A DNA stretch of 64,000 nucleotides from Zelonia costaricensis (GCA_030849075.1 JASAOO010003526.1:1-64000), one strand, 5' to 3'. Positions 1 to 11,105 are shown, counted from the first letter of the stretch. A program made the numbers and translations. The notes: generated by a model from the sequence alone, not told the origin.

Positions 1-287
1 GTGGGGAGCGGCGTTGTAGGTGTGGTGGGGCTCTCCGTACTGCCGCGGCCGCCGCGCTGCGGCGGGGCGTCGGGCGACGACTGTGGCTGCAGCCTCGACT
101 CTCCGCGCGGCGCGCTACTCGTGTTGCGCAGCAGCACCATCGTGCACAGGACGAGCAAGATCGCGGAAACTGCGACGATCAACAACGGCAGACGGCGGCC
201 ACGCCAGAAGAGAGAGGAGCGCGAAATCACCGTGCAATACCGGCGACGCCCCCGCACCTTTCCGCCCCCCGCCTCGCCCTTCGCCAT
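1..287 (-). CDS. Type II membrane protein, N-terminus only (cut by window edge)
   Basis: The reverse strand is open from an ATG at 287 down to base 1, giving 95 visible residues and no stop. Residues 1-32 are basic (RGRRR near 13, WRGRR near 28). A hydrophobic segment lies at about 33-53 (LPLLIVAVSAILLVL), followed by a Ser/Thr/Pro-rich stem at about 56-95. A short basic cytosolic tail, a single signal anchor and a Pro/Ser/Thr stem are typical of Golgi type II enzymes such as glycosyltransferases, but no catalytic domain is visible, so the function is unknown. It is the last visible gene of the leftward polycistron, downstream of the DUF229 and Stealth genes, which are also membrane-anchored secretory-pathway proteins. 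Overlapping plus-strand frames here are weaker because they lack any domain-like organisation. Confidence 0.6.
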   Translation of the reverse strand, partial: MAKGEAGGGKVRGRRRYCTVISRSSLFWRGRRLPLLIVAVSAILLVLCTMVLLRNTSSAPRGESRLQPQSSPDAPPQRGGRGSTESPTTPTTPLP

Positions 288-1756
288 CGTTGGGGAGTCG
301 GGGGATGTGTTGGAGGTGCGGAGGTACACGCCATGCTTTCTAAATGCCTGCATGGCTTGCCACCACGTGGGCAGTCTGTGGGCGAAGATGGCGAGGGGGT
401 TGCTGAGAGGCGTGTTCGCGGTCGCGAACGTGATTACTTGATCGTGTGTGTGTGTGTGTGTGTGTGTGTTCAGAAGAGGAATCAAAGTGTGCGTAGCGTT
501 GGGGGAGTCTTCCGCACGGCTGGGAGACCGGGGAGGGAATGGGAGAATGGTGCACACCGTAGACGACGCGAGACGGCACAGGCGGAGGCAGACAGAGAGA
601 CCGATAGACAAGCAGGCAGACGCGTGGGCAGCGGCACAAGTGTGGCATTGCTGCGGAGGGCGAGTGACACAGGTCACAGTGGAGGTGGCACCTGAACGTG
701 CGCATCGTCCTCCACTTCGAGGCGCGTATGCGGCACAACTTCACATGCGCTAGCGAGCGGATGCTGACAGAGTCTCGCTCCTCAGAGCGACGAGTGTCTG
801 TGGGGGGCGGGGCGGGGCGGGGGACCGGGTAGGGTCATTTGGTGTATTTTCGGTTTGCACAACAGAACGGAACCACATCACGCTAGACGCCGCGCCGCTG
901 CAACTTGGTTTCCCCCTCACCCCCCACGTTTCATTTGCAACCCGTGGGGGGTGGACGGTGGACGGTGGTGTGCCGCCGCACACACAAGGCCGAGAATAGC
1001 AACAAAAAGAGATGATGTTGCACTTTAGGGGGAAAGAAGTGGAGGAGCTGATGAAGGAGCTGGAAAGAGAAGTAGAAGCGTGCACAAACTAGAAGACGTA
1101 GGGGTGTAGGGTGTCGTGACGAGGGCACAGCGTGCCCGCCGTCTCCCCGCGTCTCTCTCTCCACAGGCGTGCCCGCATACACGCACAGAGATGAGTGTGA
1201 CGCAGGAGGCGAGAGGGGGGAGAGAGAGAGCGGGCAGGGGCGGCCGCGGTGGGGAGCATCGCGAGAGTGACGCAGCGCCAGAGCGAAGGAGCGTAAAAAG
1301 AAGGAGGAGCAAACGGGGGGAGAGGGGGGAGGGGGTAAAGAGGCGCGCGACGTAGACACAGGAGCAGGCAGAGAGAAGCTGCACCTGTGGAGCTTGTATA
1401 CTCTCAAATGAGGAGGCGGCCGTTACACCACGGGGAGTACATCATACATAGAAGAGAAGTCAAAACGAAGCAACAAAGAAAAAACACGTACACACCGAGT
1501 CCAGGACAGACGCCCGCGCGCACACGCAGACCGGGCAGACCTTCACGGAGCACGCCCGTATTGACACGGCCGGCACCGCGTCAGGGTTGGACAGCTCCTC
1601 TCCTATACGCTCCGCCTTGTAAGCCACTCTGCGTAGCTGTTTACCTTGTATGGCGGGGGGAGGGGGGGGGGCCTCAGCGCCGTCCCCCAGACCCACCGAG
1701 AGTCGAGCCCTCCCCGCCTGTCCCCACTCTGGTACCGTGCTTCGCCTTCAAAGCGC
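288..1756. other. Intergenic/UTR region, no gene seen
   Basis: This 1.5-kb region lies between two minus-strand genes. It should hold the 3' UTR of the DUF229 gene and the trans-splice signals for the truncated gene at the window start. It contains a perfect (GT)13 run at 444-469 and purine-rich stretches around 1190-1350 that read as polypyrimidine on the transcribed strand. Short open frames on both strands are low-complexity (Arg/Pro/Ser) and show no recognisable protein. Confidence 0.7.
444..469. repeat. (GT)13 microsatellite
   Basis: Uninterrupted GT dinucleotide run in the intergenic region, as is common in trypanosomatid UTRs. Confidence 0.95.
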
Positions 1757-4726
1757 TTACACACGTGGCACACAGAAGTCCAGCGTGCACGGGTACGCCT
1801 CTAGCGCGGTCGAGAACTGCGTGCACCGACGCACTGGTGCCGCCGCGGACGTCGGGTCGCGGGCGTCGAAGAAGGAAGCCGCCTGCACCATGTGCGGGGC
1901 CCGGTACGCCTCATGCACGGTGACGTTGATGTTCAGCAGATCCGCCAGGGTCGGATAAACGTCCAGCGAGGTCGACGCGTGGCGGGCGCGCTCGTGTAGA
2001 TTGGCGAGCGAGGTCCCATCAGGTCGGCCCTTCGCACGATCAACGCGCGAGAGCACCTCGGGGCTGACGGCGAGCACCAGCGGTGGCGTGCCGCGCTCGT
2101 ACTCGCCGGCGTTGGTGAAGGCGTGGTAGTGCCCCATGTGGTTGCCGTGGTCTGCTAGCATCACGAAGGTGTTGCGCGGGTCATCGAAGAAGCGCAACCG
2201 GCTGCGCAGGTCGGAGAGGAAGCGCGTCAGCGTGTCGTCCAGGAGCGGCATCACAGAATGTGCGCCCTCGTGCCCCTCCGTCATGTAGATGATGTGAAAG
2301 AAGTGCCTGCCCAAGGTCCCCCGCATCACGGGAGATGCGGCGCAGTCCCCCTCCACCCCAGCGGGCACAGCCGCCGCCGTGGCGTTGAGGGTGCCGCGCG
2401 CCCTTGCGCTGTCACGCAGCTGCTTCCGCAGCAGTCGCTCCGTGTAGTTGACCGAGTGCTTCCACACCTCCTCGCCCGCCATGCACCGCGTGACGATGCT
2501 GTACGCGCCCTTGTAGTTGCTTGAGTAGCCCGAGTAGTCGAGGTGGCAGAAGGGCTGGTAGTAGTACCGGTCCACGCCCATCACTCGGCCCCCTGCGCCG
2601 CTGCTGGGCTCGGTGTGACCCATGAGGTACTCGAAGAGGTCGTGGCAGAAGGCGGCGGTGAAGGCGGTGCTGAGCGCGTCGCCGTACTTGGCCTTGGCCA
2701 GTGTAAAGACGTTGCGCGGCATGAAGGATGTGTTCGTAAACTTCACCTCCGTTGGCAACCCCACGACGCGCGCCGAGACACCGGCGAGGAAGGGCACGAG
2801 GTTGGCCGCCGTGTTGATACCCAGCGTCATGGCCCCCTGCGGTTCCACGACCACGTGGCCCCCTGGCGTGCCCTGCGCCAGCGCCCGCAAGGCCTTGGAG
2901 AACTTGGGCAGCGACCGCCGAATCTCCTGCCGACTCACGGCGTCGAAGAGCAGCACGAGCACGTTGCCGGCCGGCTCCGGCGCATCTGCCGGCAGCACCG
3001 CACGCGGCATGCACCCGGGAGTCGACCCGCGCGCCGCGGCGCTGTACGAGTCCAGCAGTGCGTCGTCCAGCGGCCACAGGTGGTACTCCTCGCGGTCCAT
3101 GGCTGCGCAGTAGACCGTGTAGGCCGGGGCGCGGCCCAGGCGCACCTGCAGCACCCTCCCCTTCTCCCCAGCGGCAGTCCGCGGCCACCGGCGCCGCACC
3201 TCCGTCTCCTCGACCGAGCGCGAGACACGCGGCTGGGCAGCGAGAAGGGCTGGGTCGAGCTCCACGGAAGTGATGAGCTTCGTGTGTGCGTCGCGGTGCA
3301 CGATGACGCCGTGCGCGGCCGCCGCCTCCGCCGTCCCGTACAGCGCCTCCAGCTGCCGGTGATACTCGAGGTTGCCGCGCTCCGTCTCGGGCAGCTTGAC
3401 GTCGCTCGCGCCACTAAACTCGCTGCGCTCGGGCCGATGTAGGTAGATGTGCGGCTGCTTCCCGTCAGGACACACAGACGAGACGACGAGGAGCTGCTCC
3501 TCCTCCACCACGAGCGACAGCGGGGGCGTGCGGCGGCCCGCGGCGCACGACTCGCTGCCCGTGTAGAAGTTCAGAAGGCGGCGGTGCGTCAAGGCAGGCC
3601 ACACCCACGACTTCGCCAACTGCGGGTCGAGGCGCAGCCCCTCCAGCGCGCACACGTCCACGCCGTCCTGCGTCACCCCCATGCGCAGGTGCGACAGCGT
3701 GTCGAACGTCATGGCCACAAAGAAGAAGCGGCAGAGCACGTACAGGACGGCAGCAATCAGCACCGCCCAGAGGGTCCGCAGGGTCATGCCCACGTACGTG
3801 TTGCGCCGCGCAGACGAACCCTTCCCCCCGACACCACCTCCACCACCCGCGGACGCCAGCGCCGTCTCGGCCTGCCTCGCCACACGCACGAAGCCGACCC
3901 CAAAGAGCAGCACATCGAAGATGAAGCGCGCCACGTACAAGATGATCTCCTTCGACTGTCGGTGCGCCTCTGGGATGTAGCGGTACACCACAGCGTGCGG
4001 GGCAGCCACGAGCAGCGCCACGACGCCAATCCAAAACGGAAGCCAGCGCCTCGCGCTTTCTGCCGCGGCGCGCGCGGTGAAGGAGGCGGCGGTGGAGGGC
4101 GTCTGGTCCTCCAGTATCGGCGACGTCGTCTCCACCCTCGCGCTGCCAGCGGACGTGCAAAGCCGCACGGCCGCACTGCCGCCGTCGCAGGACCACAACG
4201 GCGCCGAGCGAGCCTGGCGAAGCGTCGTCTTCGTCGTCGTCGCCGGCACGGCCGCCACCACCCCTCCGCCCAACCGCTCCACCTCCGCATCGCTGCTGCC
4301 GCCGTCTGTGGCAACCAAGGATGGGTTGCCGCGGACGAGATGGTGCCCGGCAGCGGTGCTGCTGTGGATGTGGTTGGTGCGGTGGCACACGCAGCGCCGC
4401 CACAGCGCCGCGCCGAGGCACGCGCAGGCCGCCGGCAGCTTCGCGTACACGGCGAAGTAGAGGAGCGTCGCGTGCGACATCACGGCGAGGACAGCGGAGC
4501 ACAGCTCCAGAAGGTGCAGGTGCCACAGCGAGTACCCCCGCACCGGCCAAGACCGCATGGACAGCACGCGCCATGACAACGCGAGGAGAGAGAGGGCCAC
4601 AAGGACAGCCACTAGCGCCGCGCCGACGACAGGCACGCTGCTGTTCGCGACTACAGCGCCAGCACCGCTGCGCACGCGGCCGGCACCGCGCCGCACGACC
4701 GCCAGCAGGGTGCGGGGTACACTCAT
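1757..4726 (-). CDS. DUF229-family multi-pass membrane protein (alkaline-phosphatase/sulfatase superfamily)
   Basis: 989 aa with ATG at 4726 and stop TAA at 1757. There are about five hydrophobic segments in the first 345 residues (near 34-55, 71-108, 230-250, 258-281 and 316-340), so the large C-terminal part is probably lumenal or extracellular. From about residue 586 the sequence follows the DUF229 pattern: a first metal-ligand strand VLVLLFDAVSR with Asp near 594, a stretch around GAMTLGINTAANLVPFLAGV, and late in the protein the metal motif LADHGNHMGHYHAF. The Asp and His/Asp positions fit the two-metal fold shared by alkaline phosphatases, sulfatases and phosphoethanolamine transferases. 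The substrate cannot be read from the sequence; a phospho- or sulfo-transfer or hydrolysis on a glycan or lipid is plausible. Its neighbour is the Stealth gene, which is also membrane-anchored. Confidence 0.85.
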   Translation of the reverse strand: MSVPRTLLAVVRRGAGRVRSGAGAVVANSSVPVVGAALVAVLVALSLLALSWRVLSMRSWPVRGYSLWHLHLLELCSAVLAVMSHATLLYFAVYAKLPAACACLGAALWRRCVCHRTNHIHSSTAAGHHLVRGNPSLVATDGGSSDAEVERLGGGVVAAVPATTTKTTLRQARSAPLWSCDGGSAAVRLCTSAGSARVETTSPILEDQTPSTAASFTARAAAESARRWLPFWIGVVALLVAAPHAVVYRYIPEAHRQSKEIILYVARFIFDVLLFGVGFVRVARQAETALASAGGGGGVGGKGSSARRNTYVGMTLRTLWAVLIAAVLYVLCRFFFVAMTFDTLSHLRMGVTQDGVDVCALEGLRLDPQLAKSWVWPALTHRRLLNFYTGSESCAAGRRTPPLSLVVEEEQLLVVSSVCPDGKQPHIYLHRPERSEFSGASDVKLPETERGNLEYHRQLEALYGTAEAAAAHGVIVHRDAHTKLITSVELDPALLAAQPRVSRSVEETEVRRRWPRTAAGEKGRVLQVRLGRAPAYTVYCAAMDREEYHLWPLDDALLDSYSAAARGSTPGCMPRAVLPADAPEPAGNVLVLLFDAVSRQEIRRSLPKFSKALRALAQGTPGGHVVVEPQGAMTLGINTAANLVPFLAGVSARVVGLPTEVKFTNTSFMPRNVFTLAKAKYGDALSTAFTAAFCHDLFEYLMGHTEPSSGAGGRVMGVDRYYYQPFCHLDYSGYSSNYKGAYSIVTRCMAGEEVWKHSVNYTERLLRKQLRDSARARGTLNATAAAVPAGVEGDCAASPVMRGTLGRHFFHIIYMTEGHEGAHSVMPLLDDTLTRFLSDLRSRLRFFDDPRNTFVMLADHGNHMGHYHAFTNAGEYERGTPPLVLAVSPEVLSRVDRAKGRPDGTSLANLHERARHASTSLDVYPTLADLLNINVTVHEAYRAPHMVQAASFFDARDPTSAAAPVRRCTQFSTALEAYPCTLDFCVPRV

Positions 4727-6260
4727 TAGATTGCGCTTTAGTCTACAAGGAAATGTGAGAAAGCAATACCAAGAGGGCTAGGAAAAACGGGACAGAGGGA
4801 ACAACAGAGAGAGAGAGACAAAGAGGGAGGAGGTCAGCCTGTGCACAGATGCACACGACGACAACACAAGGGTGAAGAAGGCGAGGCGCGCGCTCGGGCA
4901 GCTCCCACGAATCAGGCGGCCTGTATGCGATTTCTGTGTGTGTGTACGAGGGTGGGTATGCCTGCCCGTCTGAGTGGCAGACGTCTCCGCACTTGAGAAA
5001 AACACCGTTCAAAGAAGGAAGTTAGTTACGTGTGTGTTGTATGTGTGTGTGTTCACGTTGTGTGTGTGTGTGTCTGCGTATGTTGTGGGTGTGTGTATGT
5101 CCTTTGTTTTGGGGGGTTTACGAGCAGGCGAGCACCGACAGAGCCTCTGATTGTGTTGGTGTTTCGCTCTTGCGCGAGCTGCTTGCCCGTGAGGGAAAAA
5201 GAAAAAAGAAAAGAGGCGTGCGTGCCTGTTTGGGATTGCTTTCGGTGCCGGAAACGTCTCGGTACAGCCACTGAAGGATAGAACCGCAACAGAAAGGCGA
5301 CTGGTGTGTATAGGGGCGGGGGAGGGTGACCAGGCGGAGGTGAAGAACAGAGGTGGGAGGAGGGACATGTACGTGCAAACAGGGAATGGATCAACTAGCG
5401 AGAGCACATACACAGGGAAGGCAGACGAGGGCATGCGCTGTCTACACACACAGACACACACATCACCTGCGTTATCGTGTCTCTCGGCCGACAGTCGGGC
5501 GCTGTACGCGCCTCGGCCTCGACACTCCCCTTCTCGCGCCATTCACTTGAGGCAGTTGAGGTCTTCTTACTTCCTGTCCGTTCTTGCATCGTCGCAATTC
5601 CCTTTTTTACATTGTTGTTGTCTTTTTCGTTGTTCAGAGGTGGAACCTACACATTCCTTGTTTTGTGTGGAGTTCTCGTGCAGCCAAGCGCCTAGCGCCT
5701 AGCGCACGTGCACACCGGCACAACCCTCCACCGCTGCTGTCGTCGGATTGCAGCATCACCATCGAGCAGCTCAAGCAGCAGCGGTGCACCTGAGTGTGTG
5801 GAAGAGAGAGCGTGGCCTCGATCGAGAGAAGCAAAAAAAAAGAAATAACAAAGAGAAAACACAGACATTCAACGGCCCGCGGCGACTAGAAATGAAGAAA
5901 AGCCAATCAGTAGGGGAAAGGGCACATAAATCCGCCCGTATCACGCGGTAGACGAAAGCAGCGGGACATGTGTAGGGGTGTCAAGACGTGAGAACGAACA
6001 ACGTGAACAGTAAGCGAAGGTGCGGGAAACAAACCAAGAAGAAACACACAAAAACCGGGAGTAGGACTGATGGTGCAGCGGACGCAGCACAGAAGAACAA
6101 GAAAGAGCTTAGAACAGTGAGCACCAAGGCAAAGCACTGAGTTTTTCTGCTCACACACACACACATGCACACACATGCACAAGGTCGAGCACCATTCAGG
6201 ATGCCTTGTTCGCGAACGGAGACAGCACTGAACATGCAGAGGGGAAAAGATGGGCCAGGC
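4727..6260. other. Intergenic/UTR region, no gene seen
   Basis: 1.5 kb between minus-strand genes, containing the expected 3' UTR of the Stealth gene and the splice-acceptor region of the DUF229 gene. It has an imperfect GT/TG tract at about 5028-5100 and CA-rich repeats at 5449-5462 and 6151-6180. Reading frames here encode only Cys/Val or His/Thr repeats produced by the microsatellites. Confidence 0.7.
5028..5100. repeat. Imperfect GT-rich microsatellite
   Basis: Mostly TG dinucleotides broken by short interruptions (TAT, TTCAC, TCTGC). Confidence 0.85.
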
Positions 6261-8744
6261 TCACGCGGGAGCGGGTAAGCGCTCCCACGGCGCCGGCGGC
6301 GCCATGCTGCTGCACAGCCACAGGAGGCGGTGGAAGAGCGCAGTGGTTAGCCGCGACTCGTTCCACCCGATCAGCCGACTCGAGCGCAGCTGCTTGTCCA
6401 GCACGTCGCCACCCAGGTCGTCGTTCACCGTCAAGTACAACGGCATCTTCGACGCAGTGCCCCCGATCTCGTCCTCCTCTGCCGTCGTCGGGGCTGCAGG
6501 GTCGCTGAAGTAGTGCTCCAGCCGCGAGAGTACAATCGCCAGACGCTGGAAGTCCTCCACGATGAAGAAGCGGAAGGTCAAGTCGGTAGTGGACACGTGG
6601 TGGTGCACATCCAGCACCAGCGACTGCACCCGCGCCGCATCCAGCGTGCGGCGGAAGTCACAGCCGCTCACCATGCGGAACGTCACGCGGCCCGGTTGGT
6701 GCGCCGTCGCGTCGGACAGCAAAGCGCTGACCGCCTCCGACGGGGAGTAGTCCCGCAGGGGCGCCACGGCAGCCTCATCTGCTTCATCATCCGCCCCTCC
6801 CAGTCCCGTCACATTGCGCGCTCGCCGCAGCTCGCCAGGCGGTGTTGATGTCGTTGGCCCCGCTGCCGCCCACCGCCGCAGCCACTCCCCTTCATAAGCG
6901 CCCCATCGCGCGATGAGGTCGCTGTGCTGCAGCCGCACAGCCTGGCCGACACCCTCCAGCGGGTGGCCCGCGCAGTCCACCGCCCGCCGCGCGCGGTAGC
7001 GGCGCGTGGTGAGAGGCTGCACCACTTCGAGGGTGGCGGCACAGGTGGCGTTGCTGAGGCACCACAGCGCAGCCGTCCGTGCTCGGCGCAGCGCCAGGGT
7101 GAAGGGGTCGTACAGGTGGGCTGGCGAGAAGTTGTTCAAGCGGCGCTGGTACGCCGTGCGCATCTCCTGCACCCTCTCGGCAAATCCGTTCACGGGGTCC
7201 TCCAGCAACACACGCAGCACCTCCCGATCCGTGACACGCGGCATGTGGGCGTACTCGAAGGACGGCGCCACACCGGGCAGCTCCTCCTGTATGTGGAAGC
7301 GAGCAAGGTGGTTCAACACGTTCCCGCTGTTCATCACCGGCCTCGCGAGTCGCAAGGGTGCACACACCGCGCGCAGCCAGCCCGTCCAGCGGCTTCTCGC
7401 CGCCGCCGCCTCCGCTGTGTCCTCGCTGGACACGACATCGGTGCACCACTCTGTCGGCACGAAACGAGCCGCAACGCGCGCGAGGGCAGGCCGCACCGGT
7501 GGTGCCACGTACCCGTCGCTGTGTAGAACCGTCTCCAGCAGCATCACCACGCGCGACTCGGCTCCCACCGCCGCCTGAGCCCATGGTGCCGCCCCTGCAG
7601 TCATCCTCTGTCGTGCACGCTCGAGTTCCAACAGCTGCCGCGGTGGGGAGAGCGGCCGGAAGAGGTCAAAGAGGGACATGCGGCGTCCCACAATCATGTC
7701 GTTGTTGAAGTACAAGAAGAAGCGGGATATCCCAGGAATGCGGTGCAGCCCCGACTCGATCACGTTCGAGTTCAGCGTCGGCAGCACCCACGCCGCCTCC
7801 TCCGCGCTGAACATCTCGCGGTGCGTCACCACGCGCAGCTCCGGGAATGCCTCCGCGTCCAGCCACTCCGGCACCTGGTCCGCGTCCGACAGCACAAGGT
7901 ACACGCGCCGCACCAGCGGCACCACACCGCCAGCCGCGCTCGCATTCACCGTGTACCCCAGCTCGCCCAGCCGCGCAACGTCCGCCGCGTGCCGCCGGTG
8001 GTACTGCGCAAGCGCGCCGTTCCCGAGCACGAACTCGCGCAGCGACCGCAGCGAGTAGCGCAGCTCCTCCCAGTCGCGGTACCGCCGCTGCTCGTACGGC
8101 ACGCGCCGCGCCTCCAGGTTGCGCCGGAACGACGGCGCGCTCGGGTTCACGAACGTGTACACAACGTCCAGCCGCATCGGCTCAGCCACGCGCGTCGCGC
8201 CGTCCACCGTCCACAGCGTCGCGTCGTGCGCCGCGAAGAAGTCGTAGTACGGGCCCGTCGGCCCCTCGTGCGGCGACGACACGTACGACGCCGCCACGCG
8301 CAGGAACTCCCGCTCCACGCCGTCGGCCGCGCCGGGGGCGTCGCTGTAGCAGAACCGCCCCTCCGCCGCGCTCGGCGAGTACAGCATCAGCACCGTGCTC
8401 TCCACCGGCGTCTCCGTGAAGCCACCGCGGCTCGTATTGCTAGTAACGTACTGGGCACACTGCGCCTTGTCTACGGTGGGTGTTTCAAGCTCGGCGTGGG
8501 AGACGAAAAGGGAGTCGAAATCGTCGGAGGCGGCGCGGAAAAGCATGACGAAAACACTGGCAACAACAAGGAGGCACAGGATAGTGCCTCGTACACGGCG
8601 AGCGTGGTACGACCCACCGCGTGAGGTCGGCCGTGGCCGCTTCGCGTCGCTTGTGGTGCTGCTACTGCAGCTTCGAGAGTCGTTCTCGCCGCTCGAACCA
8701 AACAAGCTCTCACGAAGGGAGCGCAGACTCTTCTTGAATAGCAT
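6261..8744 (-). CDS. Stealth-family sugar-phosphate transferase (GlcNAc-1-phosphotransferase-like), type II membrane
   Basis: 827 aa from ATG at 8744; the frame stays open upstream but that part is UTR-like. There is a signal anchor at about residues 53-69 (GTILCLLVVASVFVMLF) after a basic/Ser-rich cytosolic tail. The four Stealth conserved regions are recognisable. CR1 is LDVVYTFVN (about 192-200). CR2 runs about 215-362, with RRYRDWEELRYSLRSL, then VVTHREMF, LPTLNSNVIESGLHRIPG and FFLYFNNDM. CR3 holds GNVLNHLARFH and YAHMPR. CR4 near the C-terminus holds YLTVNDDLG. The family (human GNPTAB, bacterial capsule polymerases) transfers a hexose-1-phosphate from a nucleotide sugar to a sugar acceptor. 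In Leishmania, addition of mannose-1-phosphate during phosphoglycan assembly would fit, but that substrate is inference. The likely location is the Golgi lumen. Confidence 0.9.
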   Translation of the reverse strand: MLFKKSLRSLRESLFGSSGENDSRSCSSSTTSDAKRPRPTSRGGSYHARRVRGTILCLLVVASVFVMLFRAASDDFDSLFVSHAELETPTVDKAQCAQYVTSNTSRGGFTETPVESTVLMLYSPSAAEGRFCYSDAPGAADGVEREFLRVAASYVSSPHEGPTGPYYDFFAAHDATLWTVDGATRVAEPMRLDVVYTFVNPSAPSFRRNLEARRVPYEQRRYRDWEELRYSLRSLREFVLGNGALAQYHRRHAADVARLGELGYTVNASAAGGVVPLVRRVYLVLSDADQVPEWLDAEAFPELRVVTHREMFSAEEAAWVLPTLNSNVIESGLHRIPGISRFFLYFNNDMIVGRRMSLFDLFRPLSPPRQLLELERARQRMTAGAAPWAQAAVGAESRVVMLLETVLHSDGYVAPPVRPALARVAARFVPTEWCTDVVSSEDTAEAAAARSRWTGWLRAVCAPLRLARPVMNSGNVLNHLARFHIQEELPGVAPSFEYAHMPRVTDREVLRVLLEDPVNGFAERVQEMRTAYQRRLNNFSPAHLYDPFTLALRRARTAALWCLSNATCAATLEVVQPLTTRRYRARRAVDCAGHPLEGVGQAVRLQHSDLIARWGAYEGEWLRRWAAAGPTTSTPPGELRRARNVTGLGGADDEADEAAVAPLRDYSPSEAVSALLSDATAHQPGRVTFRMVSGCDFRRTLDAARVQSLVLDVHHHVSTTDLTFRFFIVEDFQRLAIVLSRLEHYFSDPAAPTTAEEDEIGGTASKMPLYLTVNDDLGGDVLDKQLRSSRLIGWNESRLTTALFHRLLWLCSSMAPPAPWERLPAPA

Positions 8745-11105
8745 TGCGAACGTGACGGAGAGAGGCGGAAGGAAACGGATGAACGCGGCGGGGAGTGCAG
8801 CGCTGTGAAGGTCTGGTTGCGCGGAGGGGGGTAAATGCAAGAGCTGTGACGCACCGCCCTGCAAAAATGTCACAGGAGGGCGAAGACGAGATGAAATGGA
8901 AAACGAGAACGTAGGACGACCCAAGGTAGACGCGGGGCCGAAACGATCAAGGAGAAGCACAAGATGCGCAGCCGCCGAGACACGCCGCAAGTACACGTCT
9001 GAAATAGGTGAGATGTCGCAGGGGTAGGCAAAACAGGGGGTACAGCACAAGCCTGCGAGAGAAATGAAAAACCCACGCGGAGGTGCTTCGTTGGTGGAGG
9101 GCTGGGAGAAGTAGGGCTCTGGTGATGACGAAGCAGGCAGAAGCGGGGCTCGAAAACCACGGCTTCGCCCGACACCTCTCTCTGTCAAAGCCGAATCACG
9201 CTCGCTTGCAGGATGAGTGGGCAGAGCCGAGCAACCTTTTTTTAGTTTCTGTTTCGAAACAAAACGAAACTCAAGAGATCACTGAAGGTGAGAGAAAGAG
9301 GGTCGGAAGACAGGAATCAAGCAAAAGAAAAAAACAAGGAGAGAAGCGAAGACGTAATGCGGAAGGAAGGGGGGAGGGGGAGGAAAAGGGAGTATGTACA
9401 AGAGAGAGTGCGATGTCTTGTATAGGAAACAACGTACAAACGCACACACACAAACAATGTTCAGTGGACGCTGCCTCTCTGGTTGTCGGTATACTGATGA
9501 CGAGTCAACTGAAAGGGAAAAGCGCGTCTTCACTTGCTGGAGAGGAAGGGTAGAAAACGGGCAGGCGACTCCCCGTTGCGGCTTGCCGTCTGATGCGGGG
9601 GGGGGGGAGTGACGGCAGAAAACAAAAACAGGAGGAAAAAATGAAGTGTATGAATTTGTCCTGAAGCAGAGTGAGTGGTGAGAAGGGGGAAGGGGCAGAG
9701 AAAGAGAAGGACGAGACACTGTTGCAGCCCCTCACGTATTGAGATTCGGCACTTGCACTTTTCAAAACCTCACGTTGCGCACGTTCCTTTGCGTCTACAG
9801 GCAAAGGAGAGCCACGATGAGAAAACAAAACGGTGATGAGGAGAAAAAAAACAAATAAATGAAAAATCTACGAAGAAAAGGGGGACAAACACCGAAAAGA
9901 CGAGAAAACAAAATGGAGGACGCGCACAGGGAAAGGAAAATGGGAAAGAAGAGAAAAAGGCAGCGGAGCACAAATAGCCGCCGCAGTGAACCGACTCGTT
10001 CTCGTTCTCAGGCTATTCAGGCTTTGAGGTTTTGAGCGATACCAGGGAGGGGTTCAGCGGTGCCGCAGGTGTTTGTTTACTCTCTCGCCAACTACAAGCG
10101 TCCCGCTACTCTTCGTGACAGAACACACACGCACACGCACAAGCACACGAGCGCGCGTCGGAATCGTCGCAGGCTGCCTGCTGGAGTTGTAAGCAATGGC
10201 AGCAGACGCACGCTCCCTGAGGACGCGCTGGCCCAGTGCACAAGGGAAGTTGGTCGAACTGGGTGACGGTATCCTTGTGACGACGCTCTCCTGGCCTCTT
10301 ATGCGCCTCGATGCTGTCAGAGAAGCGGAAGGGTGGAAGTGGAACAGGCCATCAAGCAGCGCTGTGAATGCGAAGGGCTGCAGCAGGGCAGGACGGAATA
10401 GGGAAGTGATGTTGGTGGTGTCCGTGGTCTTAGGTAAAAGAGGATGGAAGAGACGGAGTCGTGGGCGTGTGAGTAGGGCAGAGGAGGGAGAGGAAGACGC
10501 GAGCGAGACAAGCAGAGTGCAGAAAAAAGGACATCGAGGAGTGCGCAGTTGTGAAGGAATGTGACACGGGGAAACTCGCGGCGAGCGTCGGCGATGGGCT
10601 AGTGCTTCCGAATTCATCTTTCCCCCTCCCACCCCCACGCCCGCCGACGCCACGCTCTAAGCCACTCATCGGACCGACGTGGACACGACGTCTTTGGCTG
10701 TGGTCGGCATCGCTGAAGCTACGGTAAACTCACGTGGTCAGCCCCTTGAGAGTTTTTTTTGTTGTGTTTTCCCGTTTCGCTAGCCCTCACCGCACAGCAC
10801 GTCACGGCGCGAGCTGTACGATCGACACAACACGAGCAGCACGACACGTCGAGGACAGGCAATGGATAACGAAGGATGAAAGATGGCATTTGGGCAAGGG
10901 CACCGGCACGCAAACGCCGAGAGCTACTCTGACACGCTGTTGCACGTGCCGGCAACAACCCTTGCCCCCACTGCCACTCCCGCCCTTGACTCACCGCGCT
11001 GGCGCCTCGCTGAATCCGACGGGTTTCAGGCCTCCACTCTCGGGCCGCTCCCTCTCTTGAGTGTGCTGAGCACCTCTGATGGGGTTCAGATTAAGGCGCC
11101 ACGGG
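8745..11105. other. Intergenic/UTR region, no gene seen
   Basis: 2.4 kb between the Stealth and EB1-like genes, both on the minus strand. The sequence is purine-rich on the plus strand, so pyrimidine-rich in the transcript (for example 9280-9400 and 9830-9970), as expected for splice-acceptor and UTR sequence. No conserved frame, tRNA-like cloverleaf or retroposon signature was seen. Confidence 0.7.

Noticed and set aside
3449..4576. 375-codon plus-strand frame opposite the DUF229 gene
   Set aside because: It is Arg/His/Gln/Pro-rich, antisense to clear membrane segments of the DUF229 protein, and on the wrong strand for this polycistron.
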